DNA from: Pseudomonadota bacterium
GTDB taxonomy: Bacteria > Pseudomonadota > Gammaproteobacteria > Burkholderiales > Thiobacillaceae
Length of the DNA stretch: 57,370 bases
NCBI GenBank assembly: GCA_021826065.1
Contig: JAKADY010000014.1
Coordinates: 1 to 57,370, forward strand
Reading direction: 5' to 3'
The number at the start of each line of letters is the position of its first letter. Position 1 is the first letter of the stretch. Below are positions 34,596-45,440 of this stretch, piece by piece. The translations under genes were made by a program, and so were the position numbers. The notes beneath the pieces were generated by a model, which saw nothing but the letters and a program-made list of their open reading frames with translations, did no database searches and was not told the DNA's origin.

Positions 34596-35015
34596 TCATT
34601 GGCAGCCCACCAGACCGGTCCTGAATGTGGCGCCGGTGATGCTGGGAGAGCCGCTGTTAGGGTTCAGGCAGAAATCGTATTGCCCTGGCGAACCCGTAAT
34701 GGTGTGTATGCTGTAGGTGTAGCTCTGACCGCCCGTGTAGGTGTAGTTGACCTGGTTACCCTGGATGCTCCAGGTCCCGACCTTCTTCGACGGGTCGATA
34801 CGGTCACTAGGGCCCTTTTTGTAGTCCCATCACTCGCCGCCGATTCGGTGTTGCTCCTGCCAGCGATCACCGTTGCGAGAGGCGCACACCGTATTCCCCG
34901 TCACCCAGTTGACCAGGGCGTTTCCTGTCACTCGTGTCTGGATTGTGCATTCGGCTTGGGACAACGATGGCAGTACACAGATCAGCGCCATGCCGACCCA
35001 CCAGGACTGCTTCAT
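34596..35015 (-). pseudogene. Small secreted protein interrupted by an in-frame TGA
   Basis: From ATG 35015, preceded by AGGAAAAGG, the frame encodes a signal peptide (M-K-Q-S-W-W-V-G-M-A-L-I then a cleavage site near S-Q-A) and a Cys-containing mature region (C-T-I, V-C-A-S-R-N-G-D-R-W-Q-E-Q-H). It then meets TGA at 34830-34832. The same frame continues for 77 sense codons (W-D-Y-K-K-G-P-S-D, V-G-T-W-S-I-Q-G-N-Q-V, Y-D-F-C) to a proper stop. TGG to TGA would restore E-W-W-D-Y-K. The full product of about 139 residues resembles a family of small exported hypothetical proteins with a G-T-W-S-V-x-G-N-x-V-x-Y-x-Y core. Nonsense mutation or read error. Confidence 0.7.
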
Positions 35016-35058
35016 AGTGCCTTTTCCTGTATCGGTCAAAAAAGACTATGGACCGGAT

Positions 35059-36480
35059 CTATCCGTCTACCGTGTAGCTTATATGCAAGCAAGAACCGGG
35101 CCAAATCGGGAAATTCTTTTTATTTAAGCTGCAAGTTTGCGCCGATTTGTCGAGGGTGTTTATGTAAATTTTACCGACACCCGTGGGCCAGCTAGTCCTG
35201 GTTTCACGCGAGGTCGGGCACGGGCTGCCCACACAAGCCCCCAGACTACAACCAGCTCTGGGCCGGCCATCATGATCGCGCAGACCTTCGGGGTACTCGG
35301 CAGCGGATGCGGTATGCGCCGCCACCTCGCAGGGGTGAACACTGCGGGGCGCCAGGTCCAGCCCCTCAATCGCATGGGTTGGGCGTATGAGCCAGCGTCC
35401 CGCCTCCGCCAGGGCGCCGGTAAGGTTGCCCCGCGCCTCTGCCCCCAGCAGGGGCCGGCCCGCCAGGATCAGGTTGTGGAGCACCACACGCGGCCATTCC
35501 GGCTGACCCTCGCGCAGACGCACGGCGATCCCCTCATCGCGAGCGAGTACGGTGTTGTAAAAAATTTCGACACGACGGGGGACGTTGTTGTGGGGCTGTA
35601 TGCGCACTGCCGACCCATGGTGGTTGACGAAGAGGTTGTTATACAGCGCCACGTTGCCCTCGCCCTGAAACAGGGCCTCGGTGGGGTTCTGCCAGAACAG
35701 GTTGGCGTAGATGAGATAGCGGTCCTCGGTGCCCTCACCACTGAGGGGCCAATGACCGACCAGGACGTTGGGCCGGGCCATGGGACCGGTGCTGCCGCCG
35801 GCGGACTTGTCGAACAGGTTGCGGCGGATCACGGTGTCGTGACGTTGTCCCGCCCCGGGCATGCCCTCGGGGCGCGGCCGCTGGTGTTTGATCTGCAGGT
35901 TGTAGCCCAGGGTGTCGCGCACCGTGTTGTGTTCGATCAGGCCGGCGACGAAGGGGGCGAAGCCGTCCGAGTTGCCGAAATACATGCCGGTGCCCACGCG
36001 CTCGATGCGGTTGCCGCGCACCACCCAGCCGTGGGCCGGCGCCTTGGTGGAGATACCGACGTTCTGCTGGCTGGCGTTGTGGTCGTGGATGTGCAGGTTC
36101 TCCAGGGTCACGTAGTGGGCATAACGGGCGTGCCCCTCGGCCTTGACGGCGTCCACCGGTAGGTTCTGGCCATCGAGCTCCAGGTTGCGGATGACGATGT
36201 GGCGGACATTGGTGAGGCTCACCGTGTTGGCGCCGCGGCGCGCCAGGAAGCGGGCGCGCGGCCCCTCGGCCGGGCCTTCGATGACGATGGGCGCCTCCGC
36301 CGTGCCCTCCAGGCCGTGGAGCGGCAGCCCCCGGGTGTAGTCGCCCGCGGCGAGCAGCAGGCGGTCGCCGGCCTGCAATCGGTTGAGGTAGGCGCGGTAG
36401 TCCTCGGGGCCGGCGCGGTATTCGGCCGCCAGGGCGGCGAGCGCGCAAAGCCCCAGGGCGAGCGTGGTCAGTCGTCGCAT
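35059..36480 (-). CDS. Secreted right-handed beta-helix protein
   Basis: The 473-residue product has a signal peptide ([19 protein letters not shown]). Many beta-helix coils follow of the pattern N-x-I/L-x-x-V/I-G, with [27 protein letters not shown] and [10 protein letters not shown] among them. Such folds serve polysaccharide lyases, epimerases and chondroitinase-B-like enzymes. It begins 13 bases inside the end of aroK. The last 50 residues or so (after G-A-C-V-G-S-P-C) are low in GC and unlike the rest, suggesting the native stop was lost. It lies beside exopolysaccharide genes, so a glycan-trimming role is reasonable but unproven. Confidence 0.75.
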   Translation of the reverse strand: MRRLTTLALGLCALAALAAEYRAGPEDYRAYLNRLQAGDRLLLAAGDYTRGLPLHGLEGTAEAPIVIEGPAEGPRARFLARRGANTVSLTNVRHIVIRNLELDGQNLPVDAVKAEGHARYAHYVTLENLHIHDHNASQQNVGISTKAPAHGWVVRGNRIERVGTGMYFGNSDGFAPFVAGLIEHNTVRDTLGYNLQIKHQRPRPEGMPGAGQRHDTVIRRNLFDKSAGGSTGPMARPNVLVGHWPLSGEGTEDRYLIYANLFWQNPTEALFQGEGNVALYNNLFVNHHGSAVRIQPHNNVPRRVEIFYNTVLARDEGIAVRLREGQPEWPRVVLHNLILAGRPLLGAEARGNLTGALAEAGRWLIRPTHAIEGLDLAPRSVHPCEVAAHTASAAEYPEGLRDHDGRPRAGCSLGACVGSPCPTSRETRTSWPTGVGKIYINTLDKSAQTCSLNKKNFPIWPGSCLHISYTVDG

Positions 36481-37019
36481 GTCCCGTCCGCCCGCGGCTT
36501 CGCCGTCCGCTCGGCCAGGCAGCGTTGCAGCTTGGCGACCAGGCTCGACACGCTCTGCCGGCCGGTGTCGAGGACGATGTGCGCCGTCTCCAGGTAGAGG
36601 GGGTGGCGCACGGCGTAGAGCTCCTGCAGCTTCTTGAGCGGGTCGGCGGTCTGCAGGAGCGGCCGGTTGCGGTCGTGCCGGGTGCGCAGCCACAGCTCGT
36701 GCGGCTGGGCGTGCAGATAGACCACCGTGCCGCGCGTCTTCAGGCGCTGCCGGTTGTCCGGGTCGAGCACGGCGCCGCCGCCGGTGGCGAGCACGATGCC
36801 CTGGCGTTGCGTCAGCTCTTCGATCATGGCCGCCTCACGGCGGCGGAACCCGGCCTCGCCCTCGATCTCGAAGATGGTGGGGATGGATACGCCGCAGCGG
36901 GCGATGATCTCGTGGTCGGAGTCGAGGAAGGTGAGCCCCCGCTCACGGGCCAGCGCACGGCCGACAGTGGTCTTGCCGGCGCCCATGAGGCCGATCAGGA
37001 AGATGTTCTCGCTGGACAT
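36468..37019 (-). CDS. aroK: Shikimate kinase
   Basis: The 183-residue product has Walker [10 protein letters not shown] (9-17), the shikimate-binding D-S-D (33-35), F-R-R-R-E near 57, G-G-G-A (78-81) and the lid R-N-R-P-L-L near 117. It phosphorylates shikimate in the aromatic amino acid pathway. In many betaproteobacteria aroK follows pilQ and precedes aroB; here it is 13 kb away from pilQ and aroB is not adjacent. Confidence 0.95.
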   Translation of the reverse strand: MSSENIFLIGLMGAGKTTVGRALARERGLTFLDSDHEIIARCGVSIPTIFEIEGEAGFRRREAAMIEELTQRQGIVLATGGGAVLDPDNRQRLKTRGTVVYLHAQPHELWLRTRHDRNRPLLQTADPLKKLQELYAVRHPLYLETAHIVLDTGRQSVSSLVAKLQRCLAERTAKPRADGTCDD

Positions 37020-37058
37020 GGGCGGGATTGTACGAGAGGCCCGCGCTTTAACGGCGGC

Positions 37059-37502
37059 TCAATCGCGGCGCTGGTGCCGCAGCAGGCGGGCCACCGCGTT
37101 CTTGAGCGCCCCCTCGGGCAGCGCTGCCTGCAATTCGGCCCAGGCCGCGAGGGCCGCAGGTGCCATGCCCGCCTTCTCCGCGCGCTCCGGCGCGGCCCAG
37201 TCGGCCCGCACCTTGACCATGACCACGCGCACGGGCTCACCGGCGGCGCTCAACGCCGCGGCCAGCGAGCGCGTTTGGCTGCGTAGCCGGGCGGCGGCGG
37301 CGCCGTGGGCGCAGAAGACCACGGCGGTGTCGCCCTGCAGGGCGACCAGGCGACAGACGCGGGCCACGCCCGGCGGCACGGCGCGGGCGAAGACCCGGTT
37401 GAGCGCGTTGATCCGGCGCGCCTGCGGCAGCAGCACGGCGAGCGGGCGCTCGCCGGCGAGCAGGCTGCGCAACCGCTGGAGGGGCAGGGACGGGTGGGCC
37501 AT
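37059..37502 (-). CDS. DUF721 (DciA-like) protein
   Basis: This is a 147-residue basic protein with the DUF721 pattern: an N-terminal helix (L-Q-R-L-R-S-L-L) and a K-homology-like core (V-A-R-V-C-R-L-V-A-L-Q-G-D-T-A-V-V-F-C). A helix rich in R-L-R-S-Q follows, then V-R-V-V-M-V-K-V. DciA proteins load the replicative helicase. The gene is divergent from secA, a conserved neighbourhood. The two genes are 103 bases apart. Confidence 0.75.
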   Translation of the reverse strand: MAHPSLPLQRLRSLLAGERPLAVLLPQARRINALNRVFARAVPPGVARVCRLVALQGDTAVVFCAHGAAAARLRSQTRSLAAALSAAGEPVRVVMVKVRADWAAPERAEKAGMAPAALAAWAELQAALPEGALKNAVARLLRHQRRD

Positions 37503-37605
37503 GGCCGGCTTAAGAATCGGGCGACTGTCCCTATGCTAACATTCTCCGCTTGACATCCCGTGCCTGATGGCCGGCGCGGGCCCACCGAGACCAAACAACA
37601 CCCCC

Positions 37606-40347
<2,742 letters not shown>

Positions 40348-40400
40348 GATGGCTGGCTCTGGGGGTTGATACCCTTGCGCGACTGTGTCGCATCGTGGCC

Positions 40401-40429
40401 TTGACGAGATGTAGCCAACTGGCTACACG
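40401..40429 (+). promoter_or_regulatory. Promoter with palindromic operator for the toxin-antitoxin pair
   Basis: TTGACG (40401-40406) and TACACG (40424-40429) sit 17 bases apart as -35/-10. Between and over them lies TGTAGCCA-AC-TGGCTACA (40410-40427), a perfect 8-bp inverted repeat with a 2-base centre, as expected for an autoregulating antitoxin operator. Confidence 0.55.
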
Positions 40430-40434
40430 TCAGA

Positions 40435-40731
40435 GTGACCGAGATCCGCAAAACCGAGGTATTCGCCAAGTGGATCGATGGTCTGCGCGATGTCCGGGCC
40501 AAGGCCCGTATCTTGGTGCGGATAGAACGTCTGGCGTCTGGTAATCCGGGGGATGCCGAACCGGTGGGCGAGGGGGTGTCGGAGTTGCGCATCGACTATG
40601 GCCCCGGTTATCAGGTGTATTACAAACGTCAAGGGCACGCCCTGATCGTCCTGCTTGCGGGTGGCGACAAGCGCACACAGGACAGAGACATCCGGCGTGC
40701 CCTGCAGTTGGCGCGCGAACTTGAGGAGTGA
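40435..40731 (+). CDS. Type II toxin of RelE/ParE superfamily (HigB-like)
   Basis: The 98-residue product matches the short addiction-module killer family: E-V-F-A-K-W-I-D-G-L at the start, R-I-E-R-L-A-S-G-N-P-G-D near 30, V-S-E-L-R-I-D-Y-G-P-G-Y-Q-V-Y-Y near 50, and L-L-A-G-G-D-K-R-T-Q near 75. Relatives cleave mRNA on the ribosome. The start is GTG. The antitoxin gene follows 3 bases after its stop. Confidence 0.88.
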   Translation: MTEIRKTEVFAKWIDGLRDVRAKARILVRIERLASGNPGDAEPVGEGVSELRIDYGPGYQVYYKRQGHALIVLLAGGDKRTQDRDIRRALQLARELEE

Positions 40732-40734
40732 TCC

Positions 40735-41034
40735 ATGTCCAGGGTAGCAACCACACGCTACGACGTGGCCGACCATCTCAGGACGCCTGAAGAGATGGCC
40801 GCCTATTTGGACGCCTGTCTGGAAGAGGCGAACGGCGATGCCGCTTTCATCGCCAAGGCCTTGGGCGACATTGCCCGCGCCAAAGGCATGGCGGATGTCG
40901 CCCGTAACGCCGGTCTCTCCAGAGAAAGTCTGTACAAGGCCCTGTCGGGTGAGCGCAGCCCCAGTCTGGCAACGGTGCTCAAGGTCATTCAAGCGCTCGG
41001 CTTGCAGCTCCATGCCGAGGCGAAGCAAGCTTGA
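40735..41034 (+). CDS. HigA-like antitoxin with helix-turn-helix
   Basis: The 99-residue product has a conserved N-terminal Y-D-V-A-D-H-L-R-T-P-E-E-M and a Cro/C1-type helix-turn-helix with A-D-V-A-R-N-A-G-L-S-R-E-S-L-Y-K-A-L-S-G. It would neutralise the upstream toxin and repress the pair through the palindrome ahead of it. The gene order (toxin first) is that of HigBA-type systems. Confidence 0.88.
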   Translation: MSRVATTRYDVADHLRTPEEMAAYLDACLEEANGDAAFIAKALGDIARAKGMADVARNAGLSRESLYKALSGERSPSLATVLKVIQALGLQLHAEAKQA

Positions 41035-41190
41035 CGCGGCACTGCGACAATGAGTTGGGCCGTGCCGAGGTGCGTCAGCACAAAGGAGGGCGTGACAAGG
41101 GCATCGATACCTGACAATATTAGTCAACTTGACCGTTCAGAGCCGATGGGCCATTCGTGCAAATGGAAGCACACCTGACGGCCATGAACG

Positions 41191-41266
41191 GTTCCCTCAC
41201 CCCCAGCCCCTCCCCCGCTTGCGGGGGAGGGGAGCGTCGTGAGTCGCTGGCGCGACTTCCACGCTA
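41191..41266 (+). repeat. Dispersed palindromic repeat, copy 2
   Basis: GTTCCCTCACCCCCAGC is followed by a perfect hairpin CCCCTCCCCCGC/GCGGGGGAGGGG around 41208-41232 and the closing GCGACTTCCACGCTA. It occupies most of the non-coding stretch between the antitoxin and the next gene (41035-41281); I see nothing else there. Confidence 0.8.
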
Positions 41267-41281
41267 AATCGGAGTGCCCAT

Positions 41282-41509
41282 ATGCCTTATTTCATCTACA
41301 AGATCGGACCGCTCAACATCCTGGAAAAGCAAGGGGTGGCCGCGAGCTTCAAAGAGGCCAAGGCCGCGGTTAACGAATTGCGCAAGGGGCTGGACCCCAT
41401 GAGCGGGGTGACGGTGAAGATGATCTTCGCCGAGAATGAACTGGCGGCCGAGGACATCCTGTCGCAGCCGCGCGAACTGGACCCCAGCCTGGCCGGCGAC
41501 GACTACTGA
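41282..41509 (+). CDS. Small conserved hypothetical protein
   Basis: This is a 75-residue soluble acidic protein with a hydrophobic N-terminal strand (Y-F-I-Y-K-I-G-P-L-N-I-L-E), a helix E-A-K-A-A-V-N-E-L-R and a tail E-D-I-L-S-Q-P-R-E-L. GGAG lies upstream of the ATG. Similar short proteins appear beside dihydroorotase in other betaproteobacteria, as far as I recall. Function unknown. Confidence 0.65.
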   Translation: MPYFIYKIGPLNILEKQGVAASFKEAKAAVNELRKGLDPMSGVTVKMIFAENELAAEDILSQPRELDPSLAGDDY

Positions 41510-41523
41510 CACCCCGCCCGGCC

Positions 41524-41544
41524 CCCTCACGCCTCCCCCCTCAC
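41524..41544 (-). repeat. Heptanucleotide array (GTGAGGG type)
   Basis: On the plus strand CCCTCAC-GCCTCCC-CCCTCAC, three 7-base units, fills the 43-base gap between two hypothetical genes. It belongs to the same family as arrays at 42000, 50700, 52929 and 54387. Confidence 0.7.
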
Positions 41545-41552
41545 CCAGCACG

Positions 41553-41996
41553 ATGTCCGGCTACAACGAGGAGGCCTACCGACAGGCGCGCAGTAGCGCC
41601 ATCGCCCTGCCCTGCCCCTTCGAGCGGGCGCTGCTTGCACGCTGCGCGAGCTGTTACAAGGCGCGCAAGCTGCTGCTGGCCGAGCGCGAAGCCATCACCT
41701 GCACCGAGGCGGCCGCCAATGCGCTGTGCCAGGACTATCACCGCGCCCTGCACGAAAACGCCCGCTTCGCCCTGCACATGGACCCCAACCAACCCTGGCC
41801 CTTCGGCAAGGAGATCCGCGCCCAGTGCGGCGGCGCCCTGGGCCTGCGCGAGGCCCTGGGACGGCCTGACACGGACCCGCCCGACATCGCCCAGTTGATC
41901 GCCGAGGGGCTGGCCCGCCACGGCGAGGTGGCGGCCTTCCCCTATTCCGAGATCATGCGCGCGGTGGTGCACTACGAGCCGCGCAAGCGGCGATGA
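41553..41996 (+). CDS. Conserved hypothetical protein, Cys-containing
   Basis: This is a 147-residue soluble protein. Cysteines cluster near the N-terminus (P-C-P-F-E-R-A-L-L-A-R-C-A-S-C) with further ones later (I-T-C-T-E-A, L-C-Q-D-Y), a pattern that could bind metal. I chose ATG 41553 because the frame upstream reads through the heptamer array. It ends four bases before another heptamer array. No function assigned. Confidence 0.65.
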   Translation: MSGYNEEAYRQARSSAIALPCPFERALLARCASCYKARKLLLAEREAITCTEAAANALCQDYHRALHENARFALHMDPNQPWPFGKEIRAQCGGALGLREALGRPDTDPPDIAQLIAEGLARHGEVAAFPYSEIMRAVVHYEPRKRR

Positions 41997-41999
41997 CGG

Positions 42000-42020
42000 G
42001 TGAGGGGTGAGGGGCGAGTA
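42000..42020 (+). repeat. Heptanucleotide array (GTGAGGG type)
   Basis: GTGAGGG-GTGAGGG-GCGAGTA lies directly after the stop of the Cys-containing hypothetical gene and before pyrC. Confidence 0.7.
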
Positions 42021-42084
42021 GCGGTTGGCGGGCGGCGGGCGCCAGGAGTAGGCTTCCACCCACCCGCCATACACCTCCCGCTGA

Positions 42085-43128
42085 ATGGATACCCTCACCC
42101 TGACCCGTCCCGACGACTGGCACCTGCATCTGCGCGACGGCGCCGCGCTCGCCGCCGTGCTGCCGGATACCGCCCGCCGCTTCGCCCGCGCCATCGTCAT
42201 GCCCAACCTGAAACCCCCCGTGCGCACGGTGGCGGAGGCCGCCGCCTATCGCGCGCGCATCCTGGCCGCCCTGCCGCCGGGGCTGTGTTTCGAGCCGCTG
42301 ATGACCCTCTACCTCACGGACAACACCCGGCCCGAGGAGATCGCCGCGGCCAGGGCGAGCGGCTTCGTGCACGCCGTCAAGTATTACCCGGCCGGGGCCA
42401 CGACGAACTCGGACTTCGGCGTCACCGCGGTCGAACGCGCCTATCCCGCCATCGAGGCGATGGAGGCGGTCGGACTGCCGCTGCTGGTGCACGGCGAGGT
42501 CACCGACCCGGCGGTGGACGTGTTCGACCGCGAGGCGGTGTTCATCGACCGCGTGCTCGCGCCGCTGCGCGCGCGCTTCCCACGGCTCAAGCTGGTGCTG
42601 GAACACGTCACCACCCGCGAGGGCGTGGAATTCGTGCGCAGCGCCGCCGGGCCCACCGCCGGCACCCTCACCGCCCACCACCTGCTCTACGACCGCAATG
42701 CCCTTTTTCGCGGCGGCCTGCGCCCGCACTTCTACTGCCTGCCGGTGTTGAAGCGCGAGCGCCATCGCCAGGCCCTCGTCGAGGCGGCCGTGTCGGGCGA
42801 TCCGCGCTTCTTCCTGGGCACCGACAGCGCCCCCCACGCGCAGGCCGACAAAGAAAGCGCCTGTGGCTGCGCCGGCATCTACACGGCGCACGCCGCCATT
42901 GAGCTCTATGCCGAGGTCTTCGAGGCGGCCGATGCGCTCGACCGCCTGGAGGCCTTCGCCAGCTTCCATGGGCCGGACTTCTACGGGCTGCCGCGCAACA
43001 CGGAGCGCATCACCCTGGTGCGCGAGCCCTGGCCGGTCCCCGCCGCCCTGGATTTCGGCGAGGGGCGGCGCCTGATCCCCCTGCGCGCGGGCGAGACCGT
43101 GGCCTGGCGGTTGCGCTCATGGACATGA
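42085..43128 (+). CDS. pyrC: Dihydroorotase, class II
   Basis: The 347-residue product is a zinc amidohydrolase of pyrimidine synthesis. It carries [10 protein letters not shown] (metal His pair, 10-19), the carboxylated Lys in [11 protein letters not shown] near 100, metal His residues in H-G-E-V and H-V-T-T, and L-G-T-D-S-A-P-H with the metal Asp. Length is that of class II PyrC. No clear Shine-Dalgarno is visible. Confidence 0.95.
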   Translation: MDTLTLTRPDDWHLHLRDGAALAAVLPDTARRFARAIVMPNLKPPVRTVAEAAAYRARILAALPPGLCFEPLMTLYLTDNTRPEEIAAARASGFVHAVKYYPAGATTNSDFGVTAVERAYPAIEAMEAVGLPLLVHGEVTDPAVDVFDREAVFIDRVLAPLRARFPRLKLVLEHVTTREGVEFVRSAAGPTAGTLTAHHLLYDRNALFRGGLRPHFYCLPVLKRERHRQALVEAAVSGDPRFFLGTDSAPHAQADKESACGCAGIYTAHAAIELYAEVFEAADALDRLEAFASFHGPDFYGLPRNTERITLVREPWPVPAALDFGEGRRLIPLRAGETVAWRLRSWT

Positions 43129-43161
43129 CTTTGAGAAGACGCCCCGAAATAAGCCATGTTT

Positions 43162-43235
43162 GTTTCCCTCACCCCCAACCCCTCTCCCGGGGGGAGAGGG
43201 GAGCTTCAAGAGTCGCTCAAGCGACTTTCACGCGA
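43162..43235 (+). repeat. Dispersed palindromic repeat, copy 3
   Basis: Same pattern as the copies at 13866 and 41191: CCCTCACCCCCAACC, palindrome CCTCTCCC/GGGAGAGG, then AGTCGCT and GCGACTTTCACGC. It lies in the 186-base gap between pyrC and pilU. Confidence 0.8.
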
Positions 43236-43314
43236 AGGGCTGCCGTCGCCTTCAAGTCCTGCCGTCCGTCTGCCGTAATGCACAACGTCAGTTGTGCGAA
43301 CCGGCGGAGGGAGG

Positions 43315-44445
43315 ATGCAGAAGGACAGCCCCTATTTCAAATACGTGGTGGAGCTGCTCAAGGTCATGCTGGAGAAAGGCGGCTCCGACCTGTTCATCAC
43401 CGTGGGCGCGCCGCCCGCCATCAAGCTGCACGGCGAGATGACGCCCTTCGGCGGCAAGCCGGTGACCCGCGAGCAGGCCGAGGAGATCGTCGCCGCGGTG
43501 ATGAACGAGAAGCAGCGCGCGGAGTTCCGCGAGACCAAGGAGTGCAATTTCGCCCTGTCGCTCGACGGCATCGGCCGCTTCCGCGTCAACGCCTATGTCC
43601 AGCGCGGCTCCCACGGCCTGGTGGCGCGGGTGATCAACACCGTCATCCCCACACTGGACGCGCTCAAGCTCCCGGCCGTGCTCAAGGAGATCGTTATGGA
43701 GAAGCGCGGCCTCGTGCTGATGGTCGGCGCCACCGGCTCGGGCAAGTCCACCAGCCTCGCCGCCATGCTCGACCACCGCAACGAAAACTCGCGCGGCCAT
43801 ATCATCACCATCGAAGACCCGGTGGAGTTCGTGCACCAGCACAAGAAGTGCCTGGTCATGCAGCGCGAGGTGGGGGTGGACACCGACAACTGGCACGCGG
43901 CGCTGAAGAACACCCTGCGCCAGGCCCCGGACGTGATCCTGATCGGCGAGATCCGCGACCGCGACACCATGGACTACGCCATCGCCTTCGCCGAGACCGG
44001 CCACCTGTGCCTCGCCACCCTGCACGCCAACAACGCCAACCAGGCCCTGGACCGCATCATCAACTTCTTCCCGGTGGAGCGGCGGCAACAGATCCTCATG
44101 GACCTCTCGCTCAACCTGAAGGCCATCGTCTCGCAGCGCCTGATCCCCTCGACCCAGGGCGGACGCGTCCCGGCGGTGGAGATTCTGCTCAACACCCCGC
44201 GTGTGGCCGACCTGATCCTCAAGGGGGAGGTGCACGAGATCAAGGAGGCGATGGCCAAGTCCAAGGACCTCGGCATGCGCACCTTCGACCAGGCCCTCTA
44301 CGACCTCTGCGTGGCCGGCCTGGCCGAGCCGCAGACCGTGCTGCGCTATGCCGACTCCTACAACGAGCTGCGCCTGATGCTCAAGAACATGGTCCGGCGC
44401 GGCCCCATCGACGCGGACGACGGCGGCGGTCTCACCCTGGCCTGA
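43315..44445 (+). CDS. pilU: Type IV pilus retraction ATPase PilU
   Basis: The 376-residue product is a GspE-type hexameric ATPase with Walker A G-A-T-G-S-G-K-S-T near 137, the Asp box I-T-I-E-D-P-V-E-F, Walker B L-I-G-E-I-R-D-R-D-T and a His box L-A-T-L-H-A-N-N. The N-terminus (F-K-Y-V-V-E-L-L-K-V-M-L-E-K-G-G-S-D-L-F) and A-F-A-E-T-G-H-L-C-L fit PilU rather than PilT. GGAGGGAGG lies directly before the ATG. pilT, usually adjacent, is not present here. Confidence 0.92.
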   Translation: MQKDSPYFKYVVELLKVMLEKGGSDLFITVGAPPAIKLHGEMTPFGGKPVTREQAEEIVAAVMNEKQRAEFRETKECNFALSLDGIGRFRVNAYVQRGSHGLVARVINTVIPTLDALKLPAVLKEIVMEKRGLVLMVGATGSGKSTSLAAMLDHRNENSRGHIITIEDPVEFVHQHKKCLVMQREVGVDTDNWHAALKNTLRQAPDVILIGEIRDRDTMDYAIAFAETGHLCLATLHANNANQALDRIINFFPVERRQQILMDLSLNLKAIVSQRLIPSTQGGRVPAVEILLNTPRVADLILKGEVHEIKEAMAKSKDLGMRTFDQALYDLCVAGLAEPQTVLRYADSYNELRLMLKNMVRRGPIDADDGGGLTLA

Positions 44446-44473
44446 ACCACCCTGCAGGCCCTTGCCAGACACC

Positions 44474-44496
44474 GGCGGCGCTTGCCCTGCGCCGCC
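44474..44496 (+). terminator. Hairpin after pilU
   Basis: GGCGGCGC (44474-44481) pairs with GCGCCGCC (44489-44496) over a 7-base loop, 29 bases after the pilU stop. It has no T-run. The loop coincides with the -35 element proposed for rnpB. Confidence 0.45.
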
Positions 44497-44510
44497 ACCG
44501 CCCCTATATT
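44482..44510 (+). promoter_or_regulatory. Promoter of rnpB
   Basis: TTGCCC (44482-44487) and TATATT (44505-44510) are 17 bases apart. The predicted start falls at about 44516, exactly where RNase P RNA pairing begins. Confidence 0.7.
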
Positions 44511-44514
44511 GATC

Positions 44515-44998
44515 GAGGGAGTCGGCCAGACAGCCGCTGCGCGTCATGCGCAGAGGAAAGTCCGGGCTCCACAGGGCAGGGTGCCAGGTAACGCCTGGGC
44601 GCAGCAAGGCCGCAAGGCCCCAAGGCGACGGAAAGTGCAACAGAAACATACCGCCGATGGCCCGGACCTTGCCGCCGTAAGGCGGCAAGGTCCTCCTTTC
44701 GGAGGGTGGGGCTCAGGCCTTGCCCAAGAAAGGTCGGGTCGCGCGCATCAGCGCGCGGCCAGTCCCCGTTGGGGGCGGGCTCAGGCAAGGGTGAAATCGT
44801 GCGGTAAGAGCGCACGGCCGCACCGGCAACGGCTGCGGCGGGCAAACCCCACCCGGAGCAAGGCCAAATAGGCAGGCGCGTCCTCGTGACATAGGCGGCC
44901 CGTCGAAGCCTGCGGGTAGGCTGCACGAGGCGGCGGGCGACCGCCGTCCCAGATGAATGGCTGTCCACGACAGAACCCGGCTTACCGGCCGGCTCCCG
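44515..44998 (+). ncRNA. rnpB: RNase P RNA (type A)
   Basis: The 5' GGGAGTCGGCC pairs with 3' GGCCGGCTCCC to form helix P1. Conserved regions appear in order: GAGGAAAGTCCGGGCTCC at the expected CR-I site, a GGTAAGAGCGCAC-type segment, CAAACCCCACCCGGAGCAAG, and near the 3' end GAATGGCTGTC with CAGAACCCGGCTTA. It is the catalytic RNA that trims tRNA 5' leaders. Boundaries are good to a few bases. Confidence 0.96.
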
Positions 44999-45003
44999 TT
45001 TCT

Positions 45004-45059
45004 GAGGACTGAAGACAGAGGACTAAGGACTGTCGGCTTGCGCGCCGCCTTGCGGCGCG
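45004..45059 (+). repeat. Heptanucleotide array (GAGGACA type) plus hairpin
   Basis: GAGGACT-GAAGACA-GAGGACT-AAGGACT (45004-45031) is followed by GTCGGC and a perfect stem CGCGCCGC/GCGGCGCG (45041-45048 with 45052-45059). It sits just after rnpB and the hairpin may serve as its terminator. Confidence 0.7.
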
Positions 45060-45081
45060 GGGATGCACCACTCTGTCGTCA

Positions 45082-45126
45082 GAGGACGGAGGACAGAAGA
45101 CTGTTTGCCGGCGCTCGACGCCGGCA
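45082..45126 (+). repeat. Heptanucleotide array (GAGGACA type) plus hairpin, second copy
   Basis: GAGGACG-GAGGACA-GAAGACT (45082-45102) is followed by the stem TGCCGGCG/CGCCGGCA (45106-45113 with 45119-45126). The remainder of the rnpB-mraZ gap (45127-45344) holds no feature I can support. Confidence 0.65.
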
Positions 45127-45344
45127 GGATGGGCAGACCACGCCTGAGCCACACCTCCATCCGCAATCCCAGCACCGACGTCGCCAACCCTGGGTCTCAC
45201 CCCTGCGGACCACCAGCCCAGGACGGCATACCTAACAATCCACTTTAACTTTCCCTCGTAGTCGATTCATTGTGCGCGGCTATGGCCATGACGGCCTGGC
45301 TGCGCTAAGTCATTGTTCGCACATAAAAAACCTGTAATTCCCCC

Positions 45345-45374
45345 TTGACGGGTGTGGAAGCCGACCACTATAGT
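45345..45374 (+). promoter_or_regulatory. mraZ promoter (start of the division/cell-wall cluster)
   Basis: TTGACG (45345-45350) and TATAGT (45369-45374) with an 18-base spacer. The -10 element runs directly into the MraZ operator repeats, so bound MraZ would block transcription start. Confidence 0.75.
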
Positions 45375-45418
45375 GGGGCGAAGTGGTGGAGAGTGGAGGA
45401 AAGTGCAGCGGAGTGGTG
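45374..45418 (+). promoter_or_regulatory. MraZ operator: five repeats at 10-bp period
   Basis: TGGGG (45374), TGGTG (45384), TGGAG (45394), TGCAG (45404) and TGGTG (45414) recur exactly every 10 bases, each preceded by AG. MraZ is known to bind TGGGN-like boxes spaced one helical turn apart upstream of its own gene. The fourth box is degenerate. Confidence 0.75.
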
Positions 45419-45440
45419 CGACTCGGCTGCCGCGACGACG

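Noticed and set aside
34830-34832. TGA read as selenocysteine
   Set aside because: No SECIS-like hairpin was evident just downstream, and Trp (TGG) fits the surrounding sequence better.
37501-37605. secA promoter using the perfect TTGACA at 37550
   Set aside because: No acceptable -10 occurs 16-18 bases downstream; the TATGCT at 37532 has only a weak -35. No promoter is called.
45004-45126. Heptamer arrays as a CRISPR array
   Set aside because: Units are only 7 bases with no spacers and no cas genes.
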